Shown one piece after another: positions 51,284 through 59,662 of a stretch of 64,000 nucleotides of DNA. Below the pieces are notes generated by a model. That model was not told where the DNA came from. It ran no database searches and saw nothing but the letters and a program-made list of their open reading frames with translations. Position 1 is the first letter of the stretch; each line of letters opens with the position of its first letter. The DNA comes from Asticcacaulis sp. AC460 (GTDB lineage: Bacteria; Pseudomonadota; Alphaproteobacteria; Caulobacterales; Caulobacteraceae): contig NZ_AWGD01000036.1 in NCBI RefSeq assembly GCF_000495795.1, positions 62,001 to 126,000 on the forward strand. The letters are read 5' to 3'. A program made the position numbers and the translations under genes.

Positions 51284-51796
51284 ATGGCCCAGCCGCCCAA
51301 GATCCGTCGGATCGGCGTCGAAGAACTGGAGATCGTGCGCGAACTGGCGCTGATCATCTGGCCCAAATGCTATCGCAACATTATCGGCCCCGACCGGGTC
51401 GACGCCATGCTGGCTGTCCTGTACGCCACCGACAATCTCGAAGATGAAATGATCCGCCTGGGCCATGTCTTCTGGATCGTCCGCTACGGTGACCTCAATG
51501 TCGGCTATGCCTCGGCCTATATGGATGGCGGCCGTCTGTGGCTGAAGAAGCTGTATGTCCGCGACGATCATCGCGGCCTGGGGTTAGGCAAGGCGCTGAT
51601 CGAAGCCGCGCTGGAGCATTTCCACACCGACCGCATCACCAATTCACCACCACTCGAAATGGCGCTGTACGTCAATAAGGACAACACCCCGGCGATCAAC
51701 TATTACCTGCGCTCCGGCTTCCAGGTCGAGGCTGAGGTGCCGGTGCAGATGGGCCCCTACGGCTTTACCGACTACGTAATGCAGAAGGCCATCTGA
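51284..51796 (+). CDS. GNAT family N-acetyltransferase, copy 1
   Basis: A 170-residue GNAT enzyme. The acetyl-CoA loop is LYVRDDHRGLGLGKALIEAA (R-x-x-G-x-G/A pattern), followed by ALYVNKDNTPAINYYLRSGF, the C-terminal acetyltransferase motif. GGGGA precedes the ATG at 51284, and the open frame further upstream lies within the repeat. A paralogue at 52187 shares the same start-to-end layout (ELALIIW / DLAMTIW, FTDYVMQK / FTDYVMHK). Substrate unknown. Confidence 0.9.
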   Translation: MAQPPKIRRIGVEELEIVRELALIIWPKCYRNIIGPDRVDAMLAVLYATDNLEDEMIRLGHVFWIVRYGDLNVGYASAYMDGGRLWLKKLYVRDDHRGLGLGKALIEAALEHFHTDRITNSPPLEMALYVNKDNTPAINYYLRSGFQVEAEVPVQMGPYGFTDYVMQKAI

Positions 51797-52186
51797 GAAC
51801 CGGGTTGCAAATGGGGCAGGCCGGCCTGCCCCATACTGCAAGCAGCCCCACCTTTACGCCTTGCTTATTTTTCAAGTAACGACCTTTATAAATTCTTTAC
51901 TACACTTAAGGTATCGGCCAAAAATACGGCCAGATTATTGCACCGCACACGCCTCAAGGGAATAGATGGGCGGTAAACAATCCCGTTATCAGGTATTTAC
52001 GCCCTTTTTACTGCCTGATTTCCGTGTTACAAAAATTAATGTTCTGTTAAATCACGGTTAATCACCACTTAACACGGCAAGGCAGGCGCAAGACTTGCCA
52101 CGATACATCTGCCCCCTCTCAGGGCGAAACTGACCAAAGCCAGTGCCAACGCTATCACGACCCCACTCAAACCGTGGAGCCCTCCG
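51797..52186. other. AT-rich intergenic region with a perfect palindrome
   Basis: A 390-base gap between the two acetyltransferase genes. It begins with a perfect 20-bp palindrome GGGGCAGGCCGGCCTGCCCC (51813-51832), which may end the first transcript although no T-run follows. The remainder is unusually AT-rich for this genome, with many TTAA-type stretches, suggesting a promoter or protein-bound region. I see no gene or RNA in it. Confidence 0.5.
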
Positions 52187-52714
52187 ATGCCAAACATTAC
52201 CCCAAACATTACCCAAGTCCGCACCATCTCCATCGACGACCTCGACGAGGTCCGCGATCTGGCCATGACGATCTGGACCAAGCACCATCGTTCGACCATC
52301 GCCCCGCTCGACATGGACGAAACCGTCGCCGCCCTGTTCGACCTCGACCAGATGGAAGAGGATATGCGCGAACGCGGCCATGCCCACTTCATCGTCCGCG
52401 CCGGCCGTGCCGATGTCGGCTTTGCCTCCGCCCACCTCGAAGGCAGCCGCGTCATCATCACCCACCTCTATGTCATGAGCGATTTCCGCGGCTTCGGCCT
52501 GGGTAAGACCCTGGTCCGTGCTGCCCAGGATCACTTCGCGCCGGTTCGCGACCTGGTCATCCTGGTCCATAAGGGCGACAACGACTCGGTCGATTTCTGC
52601 CTGCGTTCGGGCTTTGCCGTGGCGCGCGAGATCAGCAGTGAATTCGGCCAGTACGCCTTCACCGACTACGTCATGCACAAATACGTCAACCCCAGCCATA
52701 TGGTCACGGCATAA
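52187..52714 (+). CDS. GNAT family N-acetyltransferase, copy 2
   Basis: A 175-residue paralogue of the preceding enzyme. The acetyl-CoA loop is LYVMSDFRGFGLGKTLVRAA, followed by VHKGDNDSVDFCLRSGFAVA and EFGQYAFTDYVMHKYVNPS. The first residues include a duplicated PNIT. Its 3' end overlaps the convergent CPBP gene by 11 bases. Two separate promoters and an AT-rich spacer suggest the copies are independently controlled. Confidence 0.9.
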   Translation: MPNITPNITQVRTISIDDLDEVRDLAMTIWTKHHRSTIAPLDMDETVAALFDLDQMEEDMRERGHAHFIVRAGRADVGFASAHLEGSRVIITHLYVMSDFRGFGLGKTLVRAAQDHFAPVRDLVILVHKGDNDSVDFCLRSGFAVAREISSEFGQYAFTDYVMHKYVNPSHMVTA

Positions 52715-53195
52715 GGTCGAAAGCGGACGGCCCGCCCAAAATCCCCTGCCAGGCCAGCACGATCAGACCGTGGAAGACCACACCCGGCCAGAGTGAGCCC
52801 GTGCGGTAGCGCATGGCGGCGCAGCCTGTGCCCAGTATGGCCGCGCATATGAGAAAGCGCGGTTCCAGAAACAGGCGCGCCCCCGGCAGGAAGGTCAGGG
52901 CTTCGGACACGTGCCACAGCGTGAAAAGAAGGACGCCGGCCGCCATCCATAAGATGGGGCGGGCGCTTTCGTGTCTGGAAGGCAGCGGCCCGCGGAAGAT
53001 CAGTTCCTCGGTAAAAGCCGGCACGACAAACACCAGCAGCGACGCCCACTGCAGTCTTGGTTGCCAGGACAGCAGGCCCGTCAGGCCGGCGACGGTACCA
53101 ATGGCCAGTGCGGCGACCAACGCGATGGCCGCCACCTCCCGCCATTCGTCAGCCTTGGGCCATGTGGAAAGCGCGCGCAGGATACGTGACAGCAT
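52704..53195 (-). CDS. Small CPBP family intramembrane protease
   Basis: A 163-residue membrane protein with the CPBP core: PAFTEELIFRGPL (Glu63-Glu64, Arg68), LFTLWHVSEAL (His95) and SLWPGVVFHGLIVLAWQ with a third-motif His. It is shorter than the CPBP protein at 46179 and keeps little beyond the core helices. Substrate unknown. Convergent with the second acetyltransferase gene. Confidence 0.85.
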   Translation of the reverse strand: MLSRILRALSTWPKADEWREVAAIALVAALAIGTVAGLTGLLSWQPRLQWASLLVFVVPAFTEELIFRGPLPSRHESARPILWMAAGVLLFTLWHVSEALTFLPGARLFLEPRFLICAAILGTGCAAMRYRTGSLWPGVVFHGLIVLAWQGILGGPSAFDLMP

Positions 53196-53298
53196 GACGT
53201 TGTTTTAGCGCGGCCGGCGCACATATGCTACCGTCAGCCACGGCATCAGCCCCCTAAGAGAACCGCAGACCGCGCAACTGAAGGCAAAGTAACGCCCT

Positions 53299-54618
53299 CT
53301 ACGATGCCTTGGCCAGCTTTTCCGCCTTCGCGATATCGCCGGCGGACATGGATTTCTTGATGACGGGAATCGCCGCGATGGCGTCCTCGTCCTTACCGGC
53401 GGCGGCCAGCAGGTACCATTTCAGCCCCTGAACCCGGTCCTGAGGCACGCCCATGGCGTTTTCGTACATCACGCCCAGCTGGTACTGCGCCCAGGCGTCA
53501 TCTTCCGCCGCCGACTGGCGCAGCCATGTCAGGGCCTGGGCATAGTCGGTCTTGACGCCCTGCCCCTCCATGTACATGTAGCCGATGCGGTACTTCGCCC
53601 GCGCCAGGCCCTGGTCGGCACTCTTGTGGTACCATTTCAACGCCTGGTCATAGTCCTGCGGCAGGAAATCGCCGAAATAATAGTGATCGGCCAGACGCAT
53701 TTGTGCGATCGAGCTGCCGCTGAGCGCGGCCTTGGCGGCGAACTTGAAGGCTTCCGCCGGATCGGCCTCGACCCCGGTTCCTTCGGCGTAGAAGCGGCCA
53801 AGCGCCAGCTGGCTGAAAGCGCAGTTCTTGACATCCCCGCGCTGGAACCATTGAAACGCCAGCTCGACATTCTTCGCTTCGCCCAGGTCGCCGTCTTCGT
53901 AGATATTGCCCATGGCGTAGATGCCGTCGCATCCGCCCTGCTCAGCGCTGCGCCGGAAATAGTCCTTCGCCTTGGCCACGTCCTGAGCAACGATCCAGCC
54001 GTTTTCATAATAGTCACCCACCGACGACAGGCCATAGGCGTCGTTGAGATCGGCGGAAGCGCGATAGTGTTCCAGAGCCTTCGTCCGGTCTTCTGGTGTG
54101 CCCAGGGCGTTGGAATAAATGTCCCCCAGGCGGTTGTGGGCCTGGGCATAGTTCTGGGCCGCCGCCAGGCGGTACCATTTCATGGCCTCGGCATAGTCGA
54201 CGGCGACGGAATTGCCGTTCTCATACATCCAGCCGACGCTGTACTGGCCTTCGGCGAAGCCCTGCGCCGCCGACAAACGGTACAGTTCCAGCGCCCGCGC
54301 TTCATCCAGCTCGACTCCGTTCCCGGACAGGTACAGGTCACCCAGGGCACTCTGGGCTTCGGCGTCGCTGGCCGAGGCCTTGAACAGCCAGTTGAAGGCC
54401 TGGTCGTAATCGCGCTTGACGCCCCGGCCGTCGGCATAGCGGCGGCCCAGCTCGGTCATGGCGCGCACATCGCCATTCGTGCCCCGCGTGGTCAGATCGG
54501 CAAGCGCGGTCGCGCTCAGGACCGGTTCTGCGACCAGAGGCGCCGGCCCTTGCGCCAGAACCGGCGTGGCGGCCAGGATCAGAGCGACGGCGGCCGCGTT
54601 TATCCAGCTACGGATCAT
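53299..54618 (-). CDS. Sel1-repeat protein, secreted
   Basis: A 439-residue periplasmic protein. The signal peptide MIRSWINAAAVALILAATPV ends at LAQ; no lipobox. About ten Sel1-like repeats follow, for example GRRYADGRGVKRDYDQAFNW, AAAQNYAQAHNRLGDIYSNA and SADQGLARAKYRIGYMYMEG. GGGGGA lies 7 bases before the ATG at 54618, so I prefer it to the ATG five codons upstream. A scaffold role is likely; partners unknown. Confidence 0.88.
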   Translation of the reverse strand: MIRSWINAAAVALILAATPVLAQGPAPLVAEPVLSATALADLTTRGTNGDVRAMTELGRRYADGRGVKRDYDQAFNWLFKASASDAEAQSALGDLYLSGNGVELDEARALELYRLSAAQGFAEGQYSVGWMYENGNSVAVDYAEAMKWYRLAAAQNYAQAHNRLGDIYSNALGTPEDRTKALEHYRASADLNDAYGLSSVGDYYENGWIVAQDVAKAKDYFRRSAEQGGCDGIYAMGNIYEDGDLGEAKNVELAFQWFQRGDVKNCAFSQLALGRFYAEGTGVEADPAEAFKFAAKAALSGSSIAQMRLADHYYFGDFLPQDYDQALKWYHKSADQGLARAKYRIGYMYMEGQGVKTDYAQALTWLRQSAAEDDAWAQYQLGVMYENAMGVPQDRVQGLKWYLLAAAGKDEDAIAAIPVIKKSMSAGDIAKAEKLAKAS

Positions 54619-54784
54619 GATGGTTTCCCCCATATATAGTGCATTTCAGGCGACCATAGCGGGCCCCGGGCGCACTGTTGAGCGAAAAGTGCGCTTTTGC
54701 CCTCTTTAAAAATGGGTTAAGACACATCACATCTGCGGGTCGGGGGGCAAGAGGCTCTCCACACGGGCAATAGGGAGCTTCTTC

Positions 54785-55423
54785 ATGTTCAAGCGCGTTT
54801 TGGGTCTGATCGCCGTTGCGGGTATGGCCCTGAGCCTGGCCGGCTGCGGCTACAATACCATTCCGACCAAGGAAGAAAACGCCAAGACCAAGTGGTCTGA
54901 CGTCGCCGCCGCCTATCAGTACCGCGCCGATCTGATCCCGCAACTGGTCTCGACCGTCAAGGGCGCCGCCGCCAATGAGCGCGCCATCCTCAACGATGTC
55001 GTCACGGCGCGCGCCAACGCCACAAAGGTTTCGGTCGACGCCTCGACCATCACCGATCCGGAAAAGTTCAAGCAGTTCCAGGAAGCCCAGAACGGTGTCG
55101 GTTCGGCGCTGGGCCGGCTGATGGTCATCCAGGAAAACTATCCCAACCTGAAGTCCAACGACAATTTCCGTGACCTTATGGTCGCCATCAACGGCGCCCA
55201 GTCGCGCGTCCTGATCGCCCAGAAAGACTACAACGCCGCGGCCCAGGACTATAACACCGAACTGCGCACCTTCCCGGGCGTTGTCTGGGCCAAGACGGCC
55301 CATTCCAGCGCCAAGCCGATGGCCTACTTCACGGCCCTGGATCCGGCGGCCGCCACGCCGGGTGGCGCGGTCAAGGCGCCGGAAGTCAATATGGACAGCG
55401 TCGGCGCCCCGGCGTCGAAATAA
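54785..55423 (+). CDS. lemA: LemA family lipoprotein
   Basis: A 212-residue LemA-family protein with lipobox LAGC (Cys22). The conserved opening GYNTIPTKEENAKTKWSDVA is followed by YQYRADLIPQLVSTVKGAAA and the long four-helix region (LMVIQENYPNLKSNDNFRDL). Role uncertain; LemA genes almost always precede TPM-domain genes, as here. First of a LemA-TPM-TPM operon. Confidence 0.93.
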   Translation: MFKRVLGLIAVAGMALSLAGCGYNTIPTKEENAKTKWSDVAAAYQYRADLIPQLVSTVKGAAANERAILNDVVTARANATKVSVDASTITDPEKFKQFQEAQNGVGSALGRLMVIQENYPNLKSNDNFRDLMVAINGAQSRVLIAQKDYNAAAQDYNTELRTFPGVVWAKTAHSSAKPMAYFTALDPAAATPGGAVKAPEVNMDSVGAPASK

Positions 55424-55447
55424 GTCGCGACAGCAAGGCCAAAGCCC

Positions 55448-56260
55448 ATGAACCGCTCCGCCAACCTCGGCTTCCGGCCATGGCTGATGGCCTTGCTGAC
55501 CCTGCTCTTTTGTGCGGGAAGTGCTTTTGCCGCGCCGCAATTTCCGGCCCAGAACAATACCCGCGTTGTCGATGAGGCCGGTATCCTGTCGGCCCAGACC
55601 GAACGTGACCTCAACGAAAAGCTCAAACAGCTCGAAGACAGCACCACCGACCAGGTTATTGTGGTCACTGTCAAGGATCTGGGCGGCTATCCGATCGAGG
55701 ACTACGGCTATCAGCTGGGCCGCGCCTGGGGCATCGGCCAAAAGAACGACGTTCAGTCATCGAAGGGCCAGACCCTCAAGGACAACGGCGTCATCCTGCT
55801 GGTGGCGCCCAATGACCGCAAGGTGCGTATCGAGGTCGGCTACGGCCTGGAACCCGTCCTGCCCGACATCCTGATGGGCCGCGTCGTCCGCGACGTCATC
55901 CTGCCGGAGTTCAAGGCCGGCAATTACGACGCCGGCGTCACCAAGGGCGCCGACGTTATCGTCCAGACCCTGTCGATGGAGCGTGGCGCCGCCATAGACC
56001 AGGCCAAGGCGGCGACGGCCCAGAAGGTCGAAATCCGCCAGAAGGAAAAGGGTGGCTTCCCGATCCTGGCCATAATTATCATCCTCGTCGTCATCTTCAT
56101 GTTCTCGCGCGGCTGGCTGCCCTGGTTCCTGCTGGGCAACATCCTGGGCGGCGGCTGGGGCGGCGGAGGCGGCGGTGGCTGGTCCGGCGGCGGAGGCGGA
56201 GGCGGTTTTTCCGGCGGCGGCGGGTCGTTCGGCGGCGGCGGTGCGAGCGGGAGCTGGTAG
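55448..56260 (+). CDS. TPM domain protein (YgcG-like) with Gly-rich tail
   Basis: A 270-residue protein with an N-terminal signal/anchor (LMALLTLLFCAGSAFA). A TPM domain covers about residues 35-160 (RVVDEAGILSAQTERDLNEK, GVILLVAPNDRKVRIEVGYG), followed by one membrane helix (ILAIIIILVVIFMF) and a tail made almost wholly of Gly and Ser. The domain is extracytoplasmic. Family members have been linked to photosystem II repair in plants and phosphatase activity; the role in bacteria is unclear. Confidence 0.92.
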   Translation: MNRSANLGFRPWLMALLTLLFCAGSAFAAPQFPAQNNTRVVDEAGILSAQTERDLNEKLKQLEDSTTDQVIVVTVKDLGGYPIEDYGYQLGRAWGIGQKNDVQSSKGQTLKDNGVILLVAPNDRKVRIEVGYGLEPVLPDILMGRVVRDVILPEFKAGNYDAGVTKGADVIVQTLSMERGAAIDQAKAATAQKVEIRQKEKGGFPILAIIIILVVIFMFSRGWLPWFLLGNILGGGWGGGGGGGWSGGGGGGGFSGGGGSFGGGGASGSW

Positions 56261-56262
56261 AC

Positions 56263-56958
56263 ATGGGCACTCTGAACATCGACCACAGCCGCATCAATGC
56301 GGCCATCGCCCGGGCCGAAACCGGGACCTCCGGCGAAATCACCTGCGTTGTCAAAAACAAGGCGCTGGATTACGGCGAAACACCCCTGGGCTGGGCGGCT
56401 GTAGCGGCCCTGACCCTGCCCCTGGTCGTGGCGACCATGGGTATGCTGCCGCACCACTGGCTGGAAAACCTGCTGTCGCCGGTCCTGGGCTGGCACGGCC
56501 TCTCCGTTGACGGCAACCTGCTGACCTGGGAAGCCATCCTGACCTATGCTGTGGTACAGTTGGCCGTGTTTGCCGTGGCCTATACCGTGATCCGCTTTAC
56601 GAGCCTGAAACTGGCCTTAACGCCGCTGGCGACCCGCCGCGCCAAGGTCCACCAGAAGGCTCTGGAACAGTTCTATGCCCGCGGCCTGCACCTGACGGCG
56701 GCGCGTACCGGCGTGCTGATCTTCCTGGCGGTCGAAGAGCACGTCGTCGAGGTCATCGCCGATGCCGGCATCTACGACAAGGTCGACAAGAGTTTCTGGA
56801 ACGACACGGTGGCCATCCTCTTGAAGCACATCAAGACAGGCGACGCGACCGACGGCTTCGAAGAGGCCATCACGGTCTGCGGCGCCGCCCTGGCCCAGCA
56901 CTTCCCGCCGACGGACGACAATCCCAACGAACTGCCAGACGTCCTGATCGAGATTTAA
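56263..56958 (+). CDS. TPM domain membrane protein (COG3762-like)
   Basis: A 231-residue protein two bases after the previous stop. A split TPM-like domain (ETGTSGEITCVVKNKALDYG at the N-terminus; TGVLIFLAVEEHVVEVIADA, then DKVDKSFWNDTV, in the second half) is interrupted by two membrane helices (about 45-65 and 90-110). Such proteins regularly accompany LemA and the Gly-tailed TPM protein; the three probably form one membrane complex. Confidence 0.9.
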   Translation: MGTLNIDHSRINAAIARAETGTSGEITCVVKNKALDYGETPLGWAAVAALTLPLVVATMGMLPHHWLENLLSPVLGWHGLSVDGNLLTWEAILTYAVVQLAVFAVAYTVIRFTSLKLALTPLATRRAKVHQKALEQFYARGLHLTAARTGVLIFLAVEEHVVEVIADAGIYDKVDKSFWNDTVAILLKHIKTGDATDGFEEAITVCGAALAQHFPPTDDNPNELPDVLIEI

Positions 56959-57135
56959 TCGGAAAACCGGATTTTTCGCTTGCCCTGACCGCAACCTTTC
57001 TGTATCAGCACGATAACACATTGGCACGCCAAATCGAGAGGAGCAACGCTGTCATGACCGACGTCTGCACACATGGCACGGCGCTTTCCGGCGCGGCTAT
57101 CGGATAGTTTCACTTGCGCAGGGATGCCGGCTGGC

Positions 57136-57153
57136 GTATCAGCCCGCTGATAC
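57136..57153. promoter_or_regulatory. 18-bp operator palindrome of the histidine operon
   Basis: GTATCAGC-CC-GCTGATAC is a perfect inverted repeat ending 16 bases before the TrpR-like gene. The half-site GTATCAGC recurs at 57002-57009, so a second weaker site may lie near the promoter. Its position and the TrpR-family regulator encoded immediately downstream suggest an autoregulated histidine repressor site. The rest of the gap 56959-57169 shows no other clear element. Confidence 0.65.
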
Positions 57154-57169
57154 AACCGGAGACACGCGC

Positions 57170-57481
57170 ATGGCGGCCGACCATCCCAGCCTCAAGGACG
57201 ATATCACCCTCCTCCACCAAGCCTTCCTGCAGTTGAAAAGCCAGGACGAGGTCAAGGATTTCCTGACCGACCTGTGCACCCCGCAGGAAATCCGGGCTCT
57301 GGCGGAACGGTTCCGGGTCGCCTGGCTGCTGGATGACGGCGAACTGTCCTACCGCCAGATCTCGGACCAGACCGGCGTCTCGACCACCACTGTCACCCGC
57401 GTCGCCAATTTTTTGAACAACATGCCCCACCAGGGCTACCGCGCGGTCCTCGACCGCATGAAAACCGATAAGAAGACCTGA
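57170..57481 (+). CDS. YerC/YecD-type TrpR-like regulator, probable histidine repressor
   Basis: A 103-residue TrpR-superfamily protein: LHQAFLQLKSQDEVKDFLTD, then LCTPQEIRALAERFRVAWLL and the helix-turn-helix LSYRQISDQTGVSTTTVTRV. It lies 2 bases before hisG and heads the operon. TrpR-like regulators in this position (HisR) are reported to control histidine genes in other phyla; here the role is inferred from position and the adjacent palindrome. Confidence 0.88.
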   Translation: MAADHPSLKDDITLLHQAFLQLKSQDEVKDFLTDLCTPQEIRALAERFRVAWLLDDGELSYRQISDQTGVSTTTVTRVANFLNNMPHQGYRAVLDRMKTDKKT

Positions 57482-57483
57482 AG

Positions 57484-58362
57484 ATGACCGAACCCCGCCT
57501 CCGCATCGCCGTCCAGAAGTCCGGCCGCCTCGCCGAACGCTCGCTGGAACTGATCACCGGCGCCGGCCTGCGCGCCATCCGCGGCGCCAACGAGCTGCTG
57601 TACCGGGTCGAAAATCATCCGATCGACCTGCTTCGGGTGCGCGACGACGACATTCCGACCTTCGTCGACGACAATGTCGCCGAACTGGGCATCGTCGGTT
57701 ACAATGTGCTGAAGGAACACTTCCCGGACAAGGACCTGGAAGAGATCATTGTCATGCGTCTGGGCTTCGGCAAGTGCACGCTGAAACTGGCCGTGCCGGT
57801 CAATTTCGACTACCAAGGCCCCAAGAGCGTCGCCGGCAAGCGCATCGCCACGTCGTATCCGAACATCCTGAAACAATGGCTGTCCGACAACGGCATCACC
57901 GCCGAGGTCATCGAGATGCGCGGCGGCGTCGAAGTCGCTCCGCGCATGCACATTGCCGACGCCATCTGCGATCTGGTCTCCACCGGCACCACCCTGGAGG
58001 TCAACAATCTCAAGCCGGTCGAACTGGTGCTCAAGTCCGAAGCCGTGCTGATCAAGGCGCCGCACGCCCCCCAGCCCGACCTGGCCCACATCTACGACAT
58101 GGTGGTGCGCCGCTTCGACGGCGTCACCAAGTCGACTGGCGCCAAGTATGTCATGATGAACGCGCCGCGCGATCATCTCGATGAGATCATCAACCTGATC
58201 CCTGGTTCAGGCAGCCCGACCATCATGAACCTGGTCGATCCGTCCATGGTCGCCGTTCACGCCGTCTGCGACGAAAGCGTCTTCTGGGAAACCCTGGACC
58301 GCCTGAAGGCCGCCGGCGCCTCGGCCATCCTGGTGCTGCCGATCGAAAAGATGATGCCGTGA
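57484..58362 (+). CDS. hisG: ATP phosphoribosyltransferase, long form
   Basis: First enzyme of histidine synthesis, ATP + PRPP to phosphoribosyl-ATP. At 292 residues it is the long form with its own regulatory C-terminal domain, so no HisZ is needed. Motifs: LRIAVQKSGRLAERSLELIT, VGYNVLKEHFPDKDLEEIIV, RIATSYPNILKQWL and the PRPP loop ICDLVSTGTTLEVNNLKPVE. The C-terminal ACT-like domain includes VMMNAPRDHLDEIINLIPG. Overlaps hisD by 4 bases. Expected to be feedback-inhibited by histidine. Confidence 0.96.
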   Translation: MTEPRLRIAVQKSGRLAERSLELITGAGLRAIRGANELLYRVENHPIDLLRVRDDDIPTFVDDNVAELGIVGYNVLKEHFPDKDLEEIIVMRLGFGKCTLKLAVPVNFDYQGPKSVAGKRIATSYPNILKQWLSDNGITAEVIEMRGGVEVAPRMHIADAICDLVSTGTTLEVNNLKPVELVLKSEAVLIKAPHAPQPDLAHIYDMVVRRFDGVTKSTGAKYVMMNAPRDHLDEIINLIPGSGSPTIMNLVDPSMVAVHAVCDESVFWETLDRLKAAGASAILVLPIEKMMP

Positions 58363-59660
58363 TGCGCACCTTCATCTGGAAAGACCTGGATCGGGAGGGG
58401 CGTAAGGCCGCCTTGGCCCGACCGGAAAACCGCCGCGATCCTGCGGTGCTGGCGCGGGTGCGCGACATCTTCGACGATATCGAAGCGCGCGGCTTCGAGG
58501 GCTTGCGCGACTGGGCAGTGAAGCTGGACGGCTTTGCGCCCGACCGGCTGGAGTTGACTGCGGCAACGGTTGACGCAGCCCGCGCCCAAATGACCGGCGA
58601 AGATCTGGCGGCCATGGAACTGGCCGCCGAAAACGTCCGTGCCTTCCAGCAGGCGGAACTGCCCGGCGATGGCCCGGTGATTTCGCCCAAGCCCGGCCTG
58701 TCGCTGCAACGCGTCTATCGCCCGATCACCACGGCCGGCCTGTACATTCCGGGCGGCCTGGCGCCGCTGTTTTCGACCCTGATCATGACGGCGGTTCCGG
58801 CGGCGGTGGCCGGCGTGCCCAACCGGGTGTGCATCACCCCGCCGGCGCGCGACGGTTCGCTGCACCCGATGATGATCGCCTGCGCGGCGGCCTCGGGCCT
58901 GGACGCCATCTGGCGCGTCGGCGGCGCCCACGGCATCGCCGCCATGGCTTTGGGCATCCTTGACGGCGTTCCCGCCGCCGACAAGCTGTTCGGCCCGGGC
59001 AACAAATACGTCACCGAAGCCAAGAAGTACGCCACCGAGCGCATCTCGGGCCTGGCCATCGACATGCCGGCCGGTCCGTCCGAACTGCTGGTCATCGCCG
59101 ACGACACCGCCAATGTGAAGCTGGTCGCTGCCGACCTGCTCAGCCAGGCCGAGCACGACTCCGACGCCCAGGTCATCCTGGTCGCCCTGTCTGCCGACAT
59201 AGCGAACCGCATCGCCGCCGAGGTCGCCATCCAGGTCGAGCGCCTGCCGCGCGCCACCATCGCGAAAGCATCGCTGAATCAGGCGCGAATCTTTATCACT
59301 TCCAGTTTCCGCGAAGCGTCCGAAGTGTCCAATCTGTACGCCCCTGAACACCTGGCCATCCAGATCGAGGACGTCGACGCCATCGTGCCGCTGCTGACCG
59401 CAGCGGGGACCATTTTCGCCGGCACCTATGCCGCGGAAACCTTTGGCGACTATGCGGCGGGCCCCAGCCACGTCCTGCCGACCGACGGCGCGGCACGGTC
59501 CTACGACGGCATAACCGTGCGGTCCTTCCTGACCAGCTTCGTTGTCCAGAAGGCCACCCGCGAAGGTGCCGCCGCCATCGCCCCTGCTGCTGCCCGCCTG
59601 GCGCGGCTGGAAGGGCTTGAGGCTCACGCCCTGGCGGCCGATTTCAGATTGGAAGTGTAG
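58359..59660 (+). CDS. hisD: Histidinol dehydrogenase
   Basis: A 433-residue zinc enzyme for the last two steps, histidinol to histidine. AGLYIPGGLAPLFSTLIMTA, LFGPGNKYVTEAKKYATERI and LLSQAEHDSDAQVILVA (zinc/active-site region) are canonical, as are LYAPEHLAIQIEDVDAIVPL and TFGDYAAGPSHVLPTDGAAR. The start overlaps the hisG stop. Confidence 0.96.
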   Translation: MMRTFIWKDLDREGRKAALARPENRRDPAVLARVRDIFDDIEARGFEGLRDWAVKLDGFAPDRLELTAATVDAARAQMTGEDLAAMELAAENVRAFQQAELPGDGPVISPKPGLSLQRVYRPITTAGLYIPGGLAPLFSTLIMTAVPAAVAGVPNRVCITPPARDGSLHPMMIACAAASGLDAIWRVGGAHGIAAMALGILDGVPAADKLFGPGNKYVTEAKKYATERISGLAIDMPAGPSELLVIADDTANVKLVAADLLSQAEHDSDAQVILVALSADIANRIAAEVAIQVERLPRATIAKASLNQARIFITSSFREASEVSNLYAPEHLAIQIEDVDAIVPLLTAAGTIFAGTYAAETFGDYAAGPSHVLPTDGAARSYDGITVRSFLTSFVVQKATREGAAAIAPAAARLARLEGLEAHALAADFRLEV

Positions 59661-59662
59661 AG

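Noticed and set aside
57054-57107. A 17-codon open frame (MTDVCTHGTALSGAAIG) with a GAGAGGAG ribosome-like site upstream of the histidine operon
   Set aside because: Only one His codon and no attenuator hairpin or T-run follows, so it does not look like a histidine leader peptide; repressor control fits better.
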